IMG/VR virus record: IMGVR_UViG_3300042549_009684
Span: 1 to 35,494 of that record
Source of the DNA: a virus
DNA length: 35,494 nt
Reading direction: 5' to 3' (one strand)
Both the position numbers and the translations under genes were made by a program. Positions 7,391 through 13,999 of this stretch are shown here, piece by piece (the stretch's first letter is position 1; every line of letters begins with the position of its first letter). The notes under the pieces were generated by a model. The model did not search any database. It saw only the letters and a list, made by a program, of their open reading frames with translations, and was not told the origin of the DNA.

Positions 7391-8005
7391 TTAATTTCCA
7401 ATTTTATTTCCTTTTTTTAAATTATCTTCCCACCATAAAGGTTGAAGATTTGTATAATGACATGCTTTTTTAACTTCTTCTTCTATAGTTAAATCAAAAG
7501 AAGATAAAGGTATTATATGATCTACATGCCATCCTTTTAATCCATAATTTTTCCATGACATATCTTTTACAAACTGTTCTTCAATGTAAAACATAAATGT
7601 TTCTCTATCACATCCTATGAGTTCAAATGTGTTTGTAGATAGATTTCTTTTATTAATTATATCCGAAAGTCTACTAGAAAGATTTCCTTTAATTTTAAAA
7701 AACATATCTTCTTTTCTTCGATTGTATCTATATTCTCTTTCATATTTTCTCCACCAATCTAAATTTTTAGATATATATTTTTTTCTATATTGTTTAGCTT
7801 TATCTGTTTTATCTCTTTTAGCTCTAATATTTGTTTTAGATTGAAATTTTTTATCATATTCTGTGTCACAATCTTTACATTGGGCTTTTAAACCCATAAA
7901 ACCTGCTTTTTGTTTAGTAAAATCTTTTAATTCTTTTATTTTTGTACATTTAGTACATTGTTTTTGATTTTTTTCAAATAATTTAATTTTTTCTGCTTTA
8001 TTCAT
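7391..8005 (-). CDS. HNH endonuclease (free-standing, homing type)
   Basis: An N-terminal zinc ribbon (CTKC near 17-20, CKDC near 43-46) is followed by a Lys/Arg-rich linker and a C-terminal HNH nuclease core: WHVDHIIPLSSF with the catalytic His pair, then TNLQPLWWEDNLKKGNKI with the Asn residues. The family cuts DNA at or near its own insertion site and spreads into phages lacking it. It sits between the SSB-tip gene and queC, and its base composition is even more AT-biased than its neighbours. It resembles the HNH gene at 11509-12210 in layout (same zinc ribbon, same core), so the two are probably paralogues. A late-like box (8028-8044) lies upstream. Confidence 0.9.
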   Translation of the reverse strand: MNKAEKIKLFEKNQKQCTKCTKIKELKDFTKQKAGFMGLKAQCKDCDTEYDKKFQSKTNIRAKRDKTDKAKQYRKKYISKNLDWWRKYEREYRYNRRKEDMFFKIKGNLSSRLSDIINKRNLSTNTFELIGCDRETFMFYIEEQFVKDMSWKNYGLKGWHVDHIIPLSSFDLTIEEEVKKACHYTNLQPLWWEDNLKKGNKIGN

Positions 8006-8027
8006 TTTTAATTATAATTTTATGGCG

Positions 8028-8044
8028 GATATAAATATTGTAAC
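8028..8044 (-). promoter_or_regulatory. Late-motif-like box upstream of HNH endonuclease
   Basis: The minus strand reads GTTACAATATTTATATC, sharing AATATTTATA with the boxes before the tail genes. It lies 23 bases before the ATG at 8005. Late expression would fit a phage homing nuclease; the call rests on motif similarity only. Confidence 0.3.
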
Positions 8045-8069
8045 CCTCCAGTAAAATCATATCTATTTA

Positions 8070-8315
8070 TTAAAATGGTAATTCGTCGTCTTGTAAAATA
8101 TTATTATAATCAGTTGTAGATTTGTTAAAATATTTATCTAAAAATTCACGAGTATAAAGTAATACTGTTCCTTTGTATTTAAGAGTCTCTACATTTCTTG
8201 CTTCAATTGGTTGATTTTCTTTTTTAGCAACAGCATGTACTGCTTTACCTAATTCACCTCCAGCTGCACGACCTAAATAATCATACAACGATAAAAATTC
8301 TTGATTTTTTTCCAT
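8070..8315 (-). CDS. Small protein with SSB-like C-terminal tip (81 aa)
   Basis: The protein runs MEKNQEFLSLYDYLGRAAGG at the N-terminus and ends exactly in LQDDELPF, which closely matches the acidic DDDIPF tip by which bacterial SSB recruits partner enzymes. There is no OB-fold pattern and no cysteine. I choose ATG 8315 because it follows an AT-rich leader with the TTAATATATTTAA box; an ATG at 8363 in the same frame would add 16 residues translated from that leader. It is placed between the DpdA-like gene and an HNH gene. Function unknown; the tip suggests contact with an SSB-binding host or phage protein. Confidence 0.72.
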   Translation of the reverse strand: MEKNQEFLSLYDYLGRAAGGELGKAVHAVAKKENQPIEARNVETLKYKGTVLLYTREFLDKYFNKSTTDYNNILQDDELPF

Positions 8316-8331
8316 AACTTTATTTTTTGTT

Positions 8332-8344
8332 TTAAATATATTAA
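8332..8344 (-). promoter_or_regulatory. TTAATATATTTAA box before the SSB-tip gene
   Basis: An exact copy of the box before queC and the DpdA-like gene, here 17 bases before the ATG at 8315. This wider spacing would allow a short leader if it is a promoter. Confidence 0.3.
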
Positions 8345-8364
8345 TTGTTTTTTGGGACTCCAAA

Positions 8365-9165
8365 CTATAGATTATTTATTTTTCTAAAATCAAAGATATT
8401 ATTCATTAAATATCCTTTATTTATTTGATCTTTATCTATTGTAAAGAAATCATTCATGTTTGCTTTAGGTTTATCGTATAAACCAGATGCTTGATAACAA
8501 ACGTTATCTAGTGCTGCCATAACTGGATTTGATGTATCTATTGATTCAATAAAAGGCATATCTTTATACCATCCAAATTCTTGAGGGACAGAACAACCTA
8601 ATAAATGTATTTTGTCTGTGTTTAATATAATTCCTTCTGAGTGTAATTTAGATATTACTTGAATTCGACCTAATGCTTTTCCTAGATTTTTATTTGGGTG
8701 AGGGCATACTTCATTATAATAAGATGCTCCATAACTAAATGCTATTTTTTTATAACCTAAATCTTTATATGTTTGATAGCATTCTAATGCTTCAGCATAT
8801 GATTTACCTTGTACAACAGCTATAAAAGTAACATTTGGAAAACCATGTTGAATTGAAGACCATCTTTTAGCAGATACTATTGATTCAGTTTTGTTTTCCC
8901 AAAAATCAGCTACAAAAAATTCTTGTGGTTGTAGAGCTTGTAACCAGTAAAGTAATCTATCTTCATCATATGGAACTCCTAGTTCATGTAAACTATTGTC
9001 CATCATTATATGACGACCAAGTGTTTTAGATCTTAAGAAGAAATTTTTGTATTCTTCATGTTTGTCCATTAAGTGGGGTAAGCAGTAGTCAAAATCATTA
9101 AAAAGTAGACTTTCCTCTAATAAACATAAAGGTACTTCATGTGAAATTATTATTTTTTTATCCAT
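8365..9165 (-). CDS. dpdA: DpdA-like DNA guanine transglycosylase
   Basis: Motifs follow the tRNA-guanine transglycosylase barrel in order: MMDNS (Asp56, as the DSGG general base), VADF (Asp87), IAVVQGKS (Gln119-Gly120, as the IVQGG loop), IAFSYGAS (substrate loop), LLGCSVPQEF (strand after the loop) and IESIDTSNPV with Asp210 in the place of the catalytic nucleophile. At 266 residues it is shorter than bacterial Tgt (about 370), and the C-terminal tRNA-side zinc cluster is not visible. Phage DpdA proteins exchange guanine in DNA for 7-deazaguanines. Linkage to folE, queE, queD and queC strongly supports DNA rather than tRNA as substrate. The exact DpdA subfamily cannot be fixed by eye. Confidence 0.85.
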   Translation of the reverse strand: MDKKIIISHEVPLCLLEESLLFNDFDYCLPHLMDKHEEYKNFFLRSKTLGRHIMMDNSLHELGVPYDEDRLLYWLQALQPQEFFVADFWENKTESIVSAKRWSSIQHGFPNVTFIAVVQGKSYAEALECYQTYKDLGYKKIAFSYGASYYNEVCPHPNKNLGKALGRIQVISKLHSEGIILNTDKIHLLGCSVPQEFGWYKDMPFIESIDTSNPVMAALDNVCYQASGLYDKPKANMNDFFTIDKDQINKGYLMNNIFDFRKINNL

Positions 9166-9168
9166 AAC

Positions 9169-9181
9169 TTAAATATATTAA
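9169..9181 (-). promoter_or_regulatory. TTAATATATTTAA box before the DpdA-like gene
   Basis: Third exact copy of the 13-base box, ending 4 bases before the ATG at 9165. It touches the 3' end of the GIY-YIG gene (stop at 9182). Confidence 0.3.
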
Positions 9182-9787
9182 TTAATTTTTATATTTCCAA
9201 ATGTAACCAGAAGAACTAGCATTTCCTCCTTTTCTTAAAGCATTACTTATTGCTGTTGGGTTTCCATTTACTTTTGTAGCTGCTATTTCGATACTAATAT
9301 GTTCATCAATTTGATTACCCGTCATATCATATTGGATTATAGACTTAGCATTTAAATAATTAGGAATGCCTTTTTTAGATTTACTAATATTTAAACAATT
9401 TTCTTTACTTCTTTTTTTTCCTTTCCAATGTGAATCTTTTCGTTTTCCAACATTTAATTTCCCCTTTTCACTAATTAATTTTTTAGTATTTTCATTATGT
9501 GCATCAACTCCTCCTCCTCCAGAGTTTGAATTTAAACCATCTATGTATGAATTATAATATTTAATCCAATATTTTTCTCTATTTGTAAGTAAGTATTCAA
9601 TGTTTTCTATAATTTCAAATATGTGATTTTCAAAACCATATTTTTTAAATGATTGATGTAGTTTAGGTTGTTTAATAATTTTTTTATCATTTTTATAATT
9701 TACCCATCTAGTAGAAATATTTTTTGAACATCCTATATATATTTTTCCTTCTGGGTTTGTAATTTTATAAATTCCTATATTTTCCAC
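9182..9787 (-). CDS. GIY-YIG homing endonuclease (GTG start)
   Basis: The N-terminal GIY-YIG nuclease domain is clear (GIYKITNPEGKIYIG, residues 4-18, then the helix STRWVNY and the Glu in NREKYWIKYYNS). The C-terminal half has a NUMOD3-like SHWKGKKRSKEN and a NUMOD1-like module (KSIIQYDMTGNQIDEHISIEIAATK, ending GYIWKYKN) for DNA binding, as in I-TevI-type and SegA-type enzymes. The only suitable start is GTG at 9787-9785 and it lies inside a hairpin (9784-9814). The gene is free-standing between the four-helix membrane protein and dpdA. Product 201 residues. Confidence 0.93.
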   Translation of the reverse strand: MENIGIYKITNPEGKIYIGCSKNISTRWVNYKNDKKIIKQPKLHQSFKKYGFENHIFEIIENIEYLLTNREKYWIKYYNSYIDGLNSNSGGGGVDAHNENTKKLISEKGKLNVGKRKDSHWKGKKRSKENCLNISKSKKGIPNYLNAKSIIQYDMTGNQIDEHISIEIAATKVNGNPTAISNALRKGGNASSSGYIWKYKN

Positions 9788-9814
9788 AATGTGTATTTAT
9801 AATACATATGTGGG
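9784..9814 (-). promoter_or_regulatory. Hairpin holding the GTG start and a TATAAATA box
   Basis: On the minus strand CCCACATATGTATT pairs imperfectly with AATACACATTGTGG around an ATA loop. The 3' arm contains the GTG start codon of the endonuclease (9787-9785), and an exact T4-type late promoter octamer TATAAATA spans 9801-9794. Transcripts coming from upstream genes would fold and hide the start, whereas a transcript starting just after the octamer would not. Confidence 0.5.
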
Positions 9815-9851
9815 AGATAATAAAAAATGTGGAAGACAATAACTTTTTAAT

Positions 9852-9866
9852 TTAATATAAATATAC
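9852..9866 (-). promoter_or_regulatory. Late-motif-like box upstream of the GIY-YIG gene
   Basis: The minus strand reads GTATATTTATATTAA, sharing ATATTTATA with the tail-gene boxes. It lies about 65 bases before the GTG start and downstream of the stem-loop at 9871-9888. Confidence 0.25.
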
Positions 9867-9870
9867 GACT

Positions 9871-9888
9871 TAGGATTAAGGAATCCTA
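9871..9888 (-). other. Stem-loop at the end of the membrane protein gene
   Basis: TAGGATT-CCTT-AATCCTA is a perfect 7-bp stem with a 4-base loop, and its first three bases are the TAG stop of the 320-residue membrane protein. No T-run follows, so it is not a standard terminator; it could stabilise the mRNA 3' end. Confidence 0.4.
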
Positions 9889-10848
9889 GTAAGTTATTAT
9901 AGTATCATCATCTTCTTTTTTTCTCTTGAAAACAGGAGGAACATAATTATACCATGACTTAGTAGGAGTAGGTGGAGCTGGTGGAGGTGTTGGTTGCAGT
10001 TCAACAACTACAGGTTCAACAGGTTTTTCATCATATATAGCTAGTTGTTCTGGTTTTTTAAGTTGAGAAAAAGCAAAGTTAGCAGCGATTACTAAACTTA
10101 TAGCTAATGGATCAAATACAAATATAATAATCATCAAAAACCAATTAATAATTTTATCCATCGCTGTTCCTGTTAATTTAGCGATATATTTTAATGGACC
10201 TAACTCACCTGCTAATTCAGCATTTGATTCTTTAGCTAGCTTTTCTTCTGAAAGGACTAGCAATGTAGAATCTAGAGTAGATATTTTATCATTTAGGATT
10301 TTTTCTCCATTTAAAGCAAATTCAAGTTGTTTTTCATATGATTTTCTATTTGCTGAGGAGGTAGTAGTTAAGATATTTCCATCTTTATCTTTATAGGTTT
10401 GATTGTTGTTTCCTAAAGCTCCTCTTAATTGGGCTATACTTTGTTGGGTTTGTTTTAGTTGTTCTAATGTAAATTCTTTACTTGATTCTTGTGTTTTTAT
10501 TCTATTGTCAACTAAAGCAATTTCTTTATCTACAACACCGGTTTTATTAGCTACATCTTGGTATCCTGAGGAGAGGTATCCATATATGCCTGCAGATGTA
10601 ATTATCATTAAAGTAACTAAAGCAATTATAAGATATGTTTTCAATAATTTATTTAATTCTTTCCAGTATTGGTAAAGTAAAGATGCTACAACTAATTTTG
10701 CTACTTCAAGAGAAGAAGCCATCCATATAACTGCTGTTTCTACTCCAGCAAATAATTTTGCTAAGCCTGTAACGCTATAATAAGCAGCTGCTGCACTAAT
10801 TGATAATGCAGACAGTGCTATTAGTATTGGTAAAAAGTATTTTTTCAT
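9886..10848 (-). CDS. Four-helix membrane protein with coiled coil and Pro-rich tail
   Basis: Hydrophobic helices lie at about 4-24, 38-60, 70-92 and 232-262. Between helices 3 and 4 is a long hydrophilic, heptad-like region (about 100-225: EQLKQTQQSIAQL, KISTLDSTLLVLSEEKLAKE). The C-terminus is proline-rich (TPPPAPPTPTKSW) and then basic and acidic. With four helices the coiled coil and the tail face opposite sides of the membrane only if helix 4 crosses as predicted. I do not recognise a named family; it might act on the host envelope, for example in exclusion or lysis timing, but nothing here proves that. It follows the 96-residue-frame gene by one base. Confidence 0.85.
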   Translation of the reverse strand: MKKYFLPILIALSALSISAAAAYYSVTGLAKLFAGVETAVIWMASSLEVAKLVVASLLYQYWKELNKLLKTYLIIALVTLMIITSAGIYGYLSSGYQDVANKTGVVDKEIALVDNRIKTQESSKEFTLEQLKQTQQSIAQLRGALGNNNQTYKDKDGNILTTTSSANRKSYEKQLEFALNGEKILNDKISTLDSTLLVLSEEKLAKESNAELAGELGPLKYIAKLTGTAMDKIINWFLMIIIFVFDPLAISLVIAANFAFSQLKKPEQLAIYDEKPVEPVVVELQPTPPPAPPTPTKSWYNYVPPVFKRKKEDDDTIITY

Positions 10849-10849
10849 T

Positions 10850-11113
10850 TTAAAATTTTTCGTCTAGTCCTGGTGCCACAATTATTCCTTGATCTTTGTT
10901 TCCGGTTGAATCTACTACTTTGTCTTGAGGAGTAATAATAAATGAATTACCATTGATTTTTGTTGCTCCACCTTGTTGAAGTAGTTTTTTAAAGAAATTT
11001 ATTTGTTTTTCAGTCCAAGTAGAACTTAAATCTATAATTTCTTGTTTTTCAGCTTCTTTACCATTTAGAGTAATTTTTACTCCTTTTCTTATTGATTGAG
11101 GTTTTAATGCCAT
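10850..11113 (-). CDS. Hypothetical protein (87 aa)
   Basis: An unrecognised soluble protein starting MALKPQSIRKG, with a central WTEKQINFFKKLLQQGG helix and a basic/acidic C-terminus ending GLDEKF. I prefer ATG 11113 over ATG 11140 because the longer form would overlap the end of the preceding gene and translate a K/N-rich leader, whereas 11113 starts 4 bases after that gene's stop. Its stop lies one base before the membrane protein start, so the two may be translationally coupled. Confidence 0.68.
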   Translation of the reverse strand: MALKPQSIRKGVKITLNGKEAEKQEIIDLSSTWTEKQINFFKKLLQQGGATKINGNSFIITPQDKVVDSTGNKDQGIIVAPGLDEKF

Positions 11114-11117
11114 ATTT

Positions 11118-11348
11118 TTATTTTTTATATTCAAATACATTTTTCATTTCCATATCCAACATATCTAACCACCCATTTAAAGATTGGATAATTCGATTTT
11201 CTAACTCTATATTTGTATTAGAATTTATTAATAATAAAAATTTATCAGTGATATATTCTTTAAATCTATCTTTTAATTCAGGGTTTTCAGTTTGAATGGT
11301 TTGTAAAACATTATCTAATCTTTTTCCTAAGGTTTGTAATTCACTCAT
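11118..11348 (-). CDS. Hypothetical protein (76 aa), helical
   Basis: A predicted all-helical soluble protein (LGKRLDNVLQTIQ, ELKDRFKEYITDKFLLLIN, RIIQSLNGWLDMLDMEMKNVF). No motif or named family is visible. Its ATG overlaps the TGA of the 55-residue gene upstream (ATGA), so it is probably translated by coupling. Confidence 0.65.
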   Translation of the reverse strand: MSELQTLGKRLDNVLQTIQTENPELKDRFKEYITDKFLLLINSNTNIELENRIIQSLNGWLDMLDMEMKNVFEYKK

Positions 11349-11512
11349 TTTTTTCTATTTTTAAATAATTTCATGAATTCATCCATTCCTGTTAATAAAT
11401 CATTATATAATTTTTCTGATTTGTTAGAATTTTCTTGTAGGTTTATACCTGCTAACTTTTGCATTTTTCTCTTTTGTTCAATTTCTTGAACTTCTTGTTC
11501 TATTGATTTCAT
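11345..11512 (-). CDS. Very small helical protein (55 aa)
   Basis: The frame runs from ATG 11512-11510 to TGA 11347-11345. The product (MKSIEQEVQEIEQKRKMQKL at the start, MDEFMKLFKNRKK at the end) is highly charged and coiled-coil-like. ATGA overlaps join it both to the HNH gene before it and to the 76-residue gene after it, and it fills an otherwise empty gap, so it is likely real. Function unknown. Confidence 0.65.
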   Translation of the reverse strand: MKSIEQEVQEIEQKRKMQKLAGINLQENSNKSEKLYNDLLTGMDEFMKLFKNRKK

Positions 11513-12210
11513 ATTTTATTACTTTTATTTCTGTTTCCAATTTGATTTATATATCCGAGAGATTCTGCTATTTTTGTTGTTTTAAATAAAGGTTGAGTGT
11601 TTTGATAGTTAAAGGCTTTAAATATATTTTTTTCTATTGTTAAATTAAATTTAGAAATTGGTTTTATATGATCTATTTCCCATATCTTACCCCAGTTATC
11701 CCAAGTCATTTCAGGATAAAAAAGGGATTCTAAATATGTTTTGTATTGTATAAAATCACACCCCAAATATTCTAAAGATGTACTTATTTTGTTTTTAAGA
11801 ATTTTTTTTAATCTATTACAAATATCTGTTGAAATTCTAAGTCTTAATTTATAAGATATATCTTTTTTTACTTTATTATTTCTTCGTGTATAACTTTTTT
11901 TCAATAATATTTCTTTATTCTTACTATTGTAAAGTTTTTGACTTTTATACCCATTGGATTTTTTATAAATATTTTGATATTTATTATAGTTTTCCTTATT
12001 ATTTTTTACATATAATTTTTGTTTTTTAATTATATTTTCTTTATTATTTTCATAATAAATTTTATCATAATTAGTTTTATCTTTATATTTTTTTAAGTAA
12101 ATATTCCTACAATTTTTACATTTAGACTCTACTCCAAATTTTCCCCTTATATCTTTTTGATATTCATTAATATTTTTATTTATATTACATTTTTTACAAA
12201 TTTTTTCCAT
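11509..12210 (-). CDS. HNH endonuclease (free-standing, homing type)
   Basis: Layout matches the HNH gene at 7391-8005: N-terminal zinc ribbon (CKKC near 4-7, CKNC near 30-33), a very long Lys/Asn/Tyr-rich linker, and an HNH core WEIDHIKPISKF followed by YQNTQPLFKTTKIAES. In the second half the usual DNLKKG becomes TKIAES, so the last catalytic Asn may be missing. I choose ATG 12210; the frame continues to 12309, but that part overlaps the end of nrdA and gives a non-conserved N-terminus. It lies directly behind nrdA, a favourite neighbourhood of phage homing genes. Codon use is extremely A/T-biased, which fits independent acquisition. Confidence 0.86.
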   Translation of the reverse strand: MEKICKKCNINKNINEYQKDIRGKFGVESKCKNCRNIYLKKYKDKTNYDKIYYENNKENIIKKQKLYVKNNKENYNKYQNIYKKSNGYKSQKLYNSKNKEILLKKSYTRRNNKVKKDISYKLRLRISTDICNRLKKILKNKISTSLEYLGCDFIQYKTYLESLFYPEMTWDNWGKIWEIDHIKPISKFNLTIEKNIFKAFNYQNTQPLFKTTKIAESLGYINQIGNRNKSNKI

Positions 12211-12233
12211 ATTTAGTATTATTTTAGATCCGA

Positions 12234-12247
12234 TAATAAATATATGG
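12234..12247 (-). promoter_or_regulatory. AT-rich box upstream of the second HNH gene
   Basis: The minus strand reads CCATATATTTATTA in the 49-base gap behind nrdA, 24 bases before ATG 12210. It shares ATATTTAT with the other endonuclease and tail-gene boxes. Confidence 0.2.
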
Positions 12248-12259
12248 AGAATAAATTTT

Positions 12260-13984
12260 TTACCCCTGACATGAAAGGCATTCTGAAGTTCTTTGTAAGT
12301 TATCACCACGAAGAATTGATTCAGTACGAAGATAATATAAACACTTAATACCTAATTTATGAGCTTCTTTATGTACTTGAGATATCCATTTTGGAGAATC
12401 ATCAGGCGAGAAACATAAATTTAATGATATTGCTTGGTCAACATATTTTTGACGAATAGCATTTTGACGAACGATTTCTAATTGATTAATTTCTTTAAAT
12501 GTTAAGAATGTTTCTTTTTCTTCATCAGTTAAAACATAGTCAGGTAAACCTAAAATCGATCCTTGATCTTTTAAAATTTGATCCCAAATACTATCAATGT
12601 TGTATCCTTTACTTTCTAATAATTCTTCTAATATTTTGTTTCGTTTAATAAAAACACCTTTTGCGGTTTTTAAATTGTAAACATTAGCTGGGATTGGTTC
12701 AATTGATGGAGAAACACCTCCTGAAATATGAGCATTTGATACTGTTGGAGCAGGTGCTAAATGATGTGTATGTCTTAACCCTGTACCTTTACACCATTCT
12801 GGTTCGCCATATAATTCAGCTTGTGCTTTAGATGCTTTTAATGTTTCTTTTTCTATAAAATCAAAAATTAATCTTGTATGAGCATTTGCTTGAATACCTA
12901 CAAATGGGATACCTTTTGCTTGTAAAAACGTATGCCATCCTAAAACACCTAATCCAATTGCTCTACCTTTAGTAGCTGAACGAACTGTGTTTTCAAAAAA
13001 TTTAATATTTTTAGCTCTGTCAATAAATTCTTGTAATACACCTTCTAAAAACCAAGTTGATAGTTCAGGTAAAGTCATTCCGTTTTCGAATTTATATTCT
13101 TTCCATTCATCCCAACGAGCTAAATTTAGTGAAGATAAACAACAAATAAATGAATGTAATTCGTCTGTGTATAAAGCAATTTCAGTACAAATGTTAGTCA
13201 TTGTAACTTGTAAATTGTTTTTCTTATACGCTTCAGGATTAGCATTATTAATGTTGTCTTCAAACATGATATATGGTTGACCTGTTTCTAAACGTGTTTT
13301 AAGAATTTCACCCCATAATTTTTGTGCTTTAGGATCTTTATTCTCTAACTTATCCATCCATTTATCATCAATAACAACACATTGATTTAAATTTAAACAT
13401 TGACGATTAACATCTCCTTTAGGACGACGAATCATTAAAAATTCTTCAATATCTGGGTGATTAATACTTAAATTTACTGATGCTGCTCCTCTACGTACTG
13501 AACCTTGATTAGTAGCTAAGATAGTTGAGTCATAGATTTTAGCCCAAGGTACAACACCTTCTGATATACCATTATCTTTAATATTTTTACCTCTACCTCT
13601 GATTCTTGATAAACCAATTCCTACTCCACCACCTTGAGACGATAATCTCATTAATTCAGAGTTTGCATCAGCAATTCCTTCAATTGAATCACCTACATCA
13701 ATTCCAAAACATGAAATAGGCATTCCTCTTTCTGTTCCCATATTTGATAGAACAGGAGATGCAGGACATAACCAATTTTTAACTATTGCGTCATAGAAAA
13801 ATGGTTGTAAATCTTTACGTTTTAATCTTCGAGCAGCTGCTTTACTAATTCTTTTATATGCATCAAATACATTTTCGTCTGATAGGAGATATCCTTTAGA
13901 TACCATATCTACTCCAATTTGATCAAACCATAATGGGTAATCTTTTCCTTTAATCCATGTACTTGTGTCTACGTGTATACTCAT
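12260..13984 (-). CDS. nrdA: Ribonucleoside-diphosphate reductase, large subunit (class I)
   Basis: It reduces ribonucleotides to deoxyribonucleotides together with NrdB. Visible landmarks: the first redox Cys92 (PISCFGIDVGDSIEGI), QGGGVGIGLSRIRGRG, the active-site N-x-C-x-E as TNICTEI (Asn264, Cys266, Glu268), the partner Cys in FICCLSSLNL (281/282), the PSIEPIPANVYNLK block, the tyrosine pair in LYYLRTES for radical transfer, and the C-terminal CLSC pair re-reduced by thioredoxin. At 574 residues it is much shorter than E. coli NrdA (761): the N-terminal ATP-cone is missing and other segments are trimmed, so dATP inhibition through that cone is not expected. nrdB lies directly upstream. Confidence 0.95.
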   Translation of the reverse strand: MSIHVDTSTWIKGKDYPLWFDQIGVDMVSKGYLLSDENVFDAYKRISKAAARRLKRKDLQPFFYDAIVKNWLCPASPVLSNMGTERGMPISCFGIDVGDSIEGIADANSELMRLSSQGGGVGIGLSRIRGRGKNIKDNGISEGVVPWAKIYDSTILATNQGSVRRGAASVNLSINHPDIEEFLMIRRPKGDVNRQCLNLNQCVVIDDKWMDKLENKDPKAQKLWGEILKTRLETGQPYIMFEDNINNANPEAYKKNNLQVTMTNICTEIALYTDELHSFICCLSSLNLARWDEWKEYKFENGMTLPELSTWFLEGVLQEFIDRAKNIKFFENTVRSATKGRAIGLGVLGWHTFLQAKGIPFVGIQANAHTRLIFDFIEKETLKASKAQAELYGEPEWCKGTGLRHTHHLAPAPTVSNAHISGGVSPSIEPIPANVYNLKTAKGVFIKRNKILEELLESKGYNIDSIWDQILKDQGSILGLPDYVLTDEEKETFLTFKEINQLEIVRQNAIRQKYVDQAISLNLCFSPDDSPKWISQVHKEAHKLGIKCLYYLRTESILRGDNLQRTSECLSCQG

Positions 13985-13999
13985 ATTTTTTATTTTTAT

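Noticed and set aside
10403-10675. A 90-codon plus-strand frame
   Set aside because: Antisense shadow of the four-helix membrane protein; hydrophobic, Cys/Ser-rich composition typical of reverse-strand reading of AT-rich genes. The same applies to the other plus-strand frames in the window.
11509-12309. HNH gene starting at ATG 12309 (266 residues)
   Set aside because: The first 33 codons overlap the end of nrdA and do not resemble the paralogous HNH protein, which starts directly with the zinc ribbon; ATG 12210 fits.
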